Assembly: GCA_031258665.1 (NCBI GenBank)
Contig: JAIRML010000181.1
Location: 1-5,609 of the forward strand
DNA: 5,609 bases
Direction of reading: 5' to 3'
DNA from: Oscillospiraceae bacterium
GTDB taxonomy: Bacteria; Bacillota; Clostridia; Oscillospirales; UBA929
Shown here one piece after another: positions 4,501-5,609 of the stretch; position 1 is the stretch's first letter, and the number at the start of each line of letters is the position of its first letter. The notes below the pieces were generated by a model that worked only from the letters and a program-made list of their open reading frames with translations, was not told where the DNA came from and made no database searches. A program made the translations under genes and the position numbers.

Positions 4501-5609
4501 TTCGTCCGCCGTCGGGGTGACAACCGTCACGGCGCTGTTGTCAAAGCCGCCGTAGGCGGTCGGCGTTTGGTGGTTCTCAAAGGAGAGCGCCGGCAGGGCG
4601 GCGCAGGTGAGGGTGTAGTCCTGCACATAGTACAGCTTGTAGTTCGCGCCGGCCGCCGTGTGGGGCGCCACCGAGATCGTCACGGTATCTTCCTCCACCG
4701 CGACGTCCGTCACCTCAAGCGCAAAAGAAGCGACATTGCTCTGCCGGTAGGCCATCGGGTCCGCGAAGTCCGCGCCCACAAAGCTGCCGGCCCAGTCGCT
4801 GGTGTGGCCTTCCAGGGTGAAGTCCGCCGCGGTGAGCGCCTCGTCCTCTAAAATCGCGGGGTCGTCCACCGTGATCACGATGGTTTCTATCTTCTGGCCG
4901 TCGCCGTGCACCGCGGCGTTCACCACAATGCTCGTCAGGCCGTCGGGCGCCGCCGGCCGCAGGCGCCAGCGCGCCGTGAACGCGGCGGAGCCGGTGATCT
5001 CAGCGGTGTCACCCGCGGCGTAGAGGCGGCCGTCGTGTCCGGACCAGGCGACCAGGTCGTAGCCCTCTCTGACCATCGCCGGCAGCGTCACCGTCCCGCC
5101 CTCCGTCGCGTAGGTCAGATCCTGGGCCGGGCCGCCCGCCGTGAGGTACCGCACCGGATGATTTTTTAGCCACTTCGCGTAGAGGACCGTGTCGGCCGTA
5201 CCGACCACATCGCCGGCAAAATCCCAGGGCTCATCGCCATCCGGGTCGCGGTGCCAGCCGCCGAAGGTGTGGTCGGGTTTCACGGGCGCCGCCGGCGCGG
5301 CCACGGTCGCGCCCTCCGCCACCGCCACGGCCGGCACATGGGAACCGCCCCGGCTGTCGAAAGTCACACCGTACTGGCCCGCGCCGACAGCCGCCCAGTT
5401 CGCCACCAATTTGATATCCCCTATGACGGGGGCCGTGTCCGCGTCGAACGGCAGGCCGCCCGCCGTTTCCAGCGTCCACGATTGGAAGAGAGAACCCGCC
5501 TTGGTGGGCGGTGTGACGGCGGCGGCGCGGCCGCCCACGCGGACGGTCTGGGTGTCGACAGTGCCCACACCCCCGTTGACATCAAACGTGACGGCGGCCG
5601 TCGCGCTCG
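1504..5609 (-). CDS. Large cell-surface protein: InlB-type repeats, two Ig-like/esterase units, three SLH domains (5' partial)
   Basis: The frame stays open to the right edge of the window, so the start codon and signal peptide lie outside. The GTG at 5566-5568 is internal: it falls within the first InlB-type repeat, whose VTFDVNGG opening is encoded just upstream at 5569-5592. Counting that GTG as residue 1, the order is: InlB/Flg_new repeats up to 58, then 68-133 and 139-201; Ig-like domain 211-330; alpha/beta-hydrolase 353-590; Ig-like domain 601-725; second hydrolase 744-1000; repeats 1004-1068 and 1086-1149; SLH domains about 1163-1209, 1223-1272 and 1288-1341. It ends with EGAAE and TGA. 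SLH domains bind pyruvylated secondary cell-wall polymers, so the protein is expected to be secreted and held on the outer surface. The hydrolases look like carboxylesterases, with the substrate unknown. The gene converges with the nuclease gene and no operon partner is visible. Confidence 0.9.
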   Translation of the reverse strand, partial: SATAAVTFDVNGGVGTVDTQTVRVGGRAAAVTPPTKAGSLFQSWTLETAGGLPFDADTAPVIGDIKLVANWAAVGAGQYGVTFDSRGGSHVPAVAVAEGATVAAPAAPVKPDHTFGGWHRDPDGDEPWDFAGDVVGTADTVLYAKWLKNHPVRYLTAGGPAQDLTYATEGGTVTLPAMVREGYDLVAWSGHDGRLYAAGDTAEITGSAAFTARWRLRPAAPDGLTSIVVNAAVHGDGQKIETIVITVDDPAILEDEALTAADFTLEGHTSDWAGSFVGADFADPMAYRQSNVASFALEVTDVAVEEDTVTISVAPHTAAGANYKLYYVQDYTLTCAALPALSFENHQTPTAYGGFDNSAVTVVTPTADEFVYVKTAKSGADVTEFNYFLYTPPGAADGPPLPLVLSNHGSGDHMSTLANRVALAWAEPGVQGDNPAYVLSPVYPQLPSSAAVTTTAAQDEVIEKTIALIRDMIDAGLVDPDRVYIEGKSMGGGNTIKIAKKYSDFFAAMMPLCGTNTAGAYTEVAENLKDLPAWFIVGEKDALAVHSQGYYDALVAAGSHKAKLTKYTPEEMLAHGIEKPHDNEIMSMEDPRHFAWMFAQKRGGIHGTDANGNIDYIRVNTHTPPRGHTIDTLEIYVDDEDVLEDIDDPEDFVGSKITGRTYNYSSSPLPNGEYRTDTTVPFEAAITAVAVDGGKLTLTLGPIKGYVTPDDPASGVDQTFGGFKKYYYVKDFAVESTDGNIDIVIDREKVSDTTAQVADDFVQVSAKNAGAFDYYLYAPEDTVTYNGSNVEGIEPQPLVLVLHGSGDQGILYANRMAAAFAEPEAQTANPAYVLAPVYTTQIAAGGNTAIENQWVTTEQSIALIRRMIDRGLVDARRVYLIGKSMGGKNVQRTYAAYPDFFAAAVSLSGGIAQEFLTDDVVDEDFAATLAGNPFTIIHSVGDSSTAQSHALRDAILAAAGKALEEAAPMFRFKEYQTDALTSEGVAVKPHDVEILCMEGDDFAALADWLFTKQTSVTVTFDANGGSAVAPQEVPYGGALTTPLPTPTRASATFNHWYVSSPATPFDAAQPLYADVTLTANWTVTGGGGGGSSVTTTHRVTFDSQGGSAVAAQTVTSGRAAAKPADPTREGYVFDGWYTDAAGATAYNFSAAVTASLTLYAKWTPADGATTEPPNETPFADVGGHWGYEDIEYAYKAGWMNGTSANKFSPDISTERGMIVTVLWRIEGSPAPEAAAPFDDVETGAYYAQAVAWAAEHDVVNGVGGDLFAPLRQVTREQVATILYRYAQYKQYDVSAQGDLNAFPDAASVSGYTDARASVTWAVGAELLRGRASGALDPRGTATRAELAALLHRFYLAFTPPAAEGAAE
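1546..2082 (-). other. Three S-layer homology (SLH) domains at the C-terminus
   Basis: SLH1 (1942-2082) begins FADVGGHWGYEDIEYAYK and has NGTSANKFSPD followed by ERGM. SLH2 (1753-1902) begins FDDVETGAYYAQAVAWA and carries VTREQ. SLH3 (1546-1707) begins FPDAASVSGYTDA, contains WAVGAELLRG and LDPRGTATRAE. The Arg of the family's TRAE-type motif is kept in all three (Arg1202, Arg1262, Arg1330), although SLH1 has Glu where Thr is usual. Three domains are the normal number for a working wall anchor. This supports non-covalent attachment to the cell wall instead of sortase anchoring; no LPxTG motif is present. Confidence 0.9.
2122..2559 (-). repeat. Two C-terminal InlB/Flg_new-type repeats with a Gly6 linker
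   Basis: The first repeat (2365-2559) runs from VTFDANGG to LTANW. The second (2122-2313) runs from VTFDSQGG through GYVFDGWYTDAAG to LYAKW. Between them lies a flexible TVTGGGGGGSS linker, with six Gly codons at 2338-2355 that read as a short GGC/GGA-type trinucleotide run. The pair spaces the second hydrolase away from the wall-binding domains. The second copy is the closest of the five to the family consensus. Confidence 0.8.
2569..3768 (-). repeat. Tandem unit 2: second Ig-like domain plus alpha/beta-hydrolase
   Basis: This unit copies the layout of unit 1. The Ig-like part (601-725) has IDTLEIYVDDEDVLED, matching IETIVITVDDPAILED of unit 1, and ends in YYVKDFAVE. The hydrolase part has PLVLVLHGSGD, NPAYVLAPVY, IALIRRMIDRGLVDARRVYL followed by GKSMGG with Ser871 (codon 2956-2958), an HSVGDSS segment with Asp929, and VKPHDVE with His977. 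At DNA level an identical 18-base segment around the Ser codon is shared by the two units (2947-2964 and 4132-4149). The units are otherwise clearly diverged, which points to an old internal duplication with both active sites kept. Confidence 0.75.
3799..4938 (-). repeat. Tandem unit 1: Ig-like domain plus alpha/beta-hydrolase (esterase)
   Basis: Residues 211-330 form a beta-rich domain containing IVVNAAVHGDGQKIETIVIT and ending in YYVQDYTLT. It resembles the Ig-like domain found in front of EstA-type esterases. The hydrolase follows, with PLVLSNHGSGD as the oxyanion-hole segment (390s), NPAYVLSPVYP (421-431), RVYIEGKSMGG with the nucleophile Ser476 (codon 4141-4143), WFIVGEKDA with Asp528 and EKPHDNE with His568. 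HG-GD, ANR..LAWAEP, PAYVLSPVY and GxSMGG are typical of the phospholipase/carboxylesterase and CE1-like group. All three presumed catalytic residues are present, so the domain is probably active. The triad assignment for Asp and His comes from motif position, not from a structure. Confidence 0.75.
4966..5592 (-). repeat. Three N-terminal InlB/Flg_new-type beta repeats in the surface protein
   Basis: Repeat 1 runs from VTFDVNGG (coded at 5569-5592) to LVANW. Repeat 2 runs from VTFDSRGG to LYAKW (5170-5367). Repeat 3 is more divergent, from RYLTAGG to FTARW (4966-5154). Each has the family pattern: a strand VTFDxxGG, a central GYxxxxW-like segment and a closing xxAxW. These roughly 65-residue modules are common in Listeria internalins and in surface proteins of Bacteroides and Clostridia, where they act as stalks or contribute to binding. 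More copies may lie beyond the window edge. Confidence 0.8.

Noticed and set aside
1270..4851. A very long open frame on the plus strand (about 1,190 codons) opposite the surface-protein gene
   Set aside because: It is the antisense shadow of a GC-rich gene: its Arg/Val/His-rich, low-complexity protein shows no domain, it begins upstream of the nuclease terminator hairpin and runs through the palindrome, and the minus frame has clear SLH, InlB-type and esterase motifs throughout.

Overview
The window is high-GC bacterial DNA with two convergent genes and a repeat-rich gap between them. The contents suggest a high-GC Clostridia-type member of the Bacillota, for example an anaerobic gut or fermenter lineage. 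The reason is a long secreted protein that combines InlB/Flg_new-type beta repeats with three C-terminal S-layer homology (SLH) domains, next to a PD-(D/E)XK nuclease of the Rpn/PDDEXK_2 kind. The taxonomic call is an inference from gene content, not from any marker gene.

Layout. Bases 1-154 are non-coding and low in complexity: G runs, a 12-base T run, an 8-base C run, two copies of the palindrome GGCGCGCC and repeated TTGACAA words. A textbook sigma-A/sigma-70 type promoter (155-183) leads to an Rpn-family nuclease gene on the plus strand (209-1213), closed by a strong rho-independent terminator (1283-1317). Bases 1318-1503 hold a near-perfect 18-bp palindrome and two smaller hairpins, and no convincing gene. 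From 1504 to the right edge, a single minus-strand gene encodes the C-terminal 1,367 or so residues of a very large cell-surface protein; its N-terminus lies outside the window.

In N-to-C order the visible part of the surface protein contains three InlB-type repeats, an Ig-like domain plus alpha/beta-hydrolase (esterase) unit, a second copy of that same unit, two more InlB-type repeats around a Gly6 linker, and three SLH domains. Both hydrolase copies keep a GKSMGG nucleophile elbow and plausible Asp and His partners. The protein therefore reads as a wall-anchored, double-headed esterase, probably acting on an extracellular ester such as an acylated plant polysaccharide (substrate inferred only).

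The two genes show no obvious functional link. They are tail to tail, and the nuclease gene looks like a mobile or selfish-type neighbour of palindromic repeats. The most interesting items are the tandem esterase duplication, the palindromic intergenic repeat, and the fact that the longest possible reading of the nuclease ORF begins inside its own -35 promoter box.
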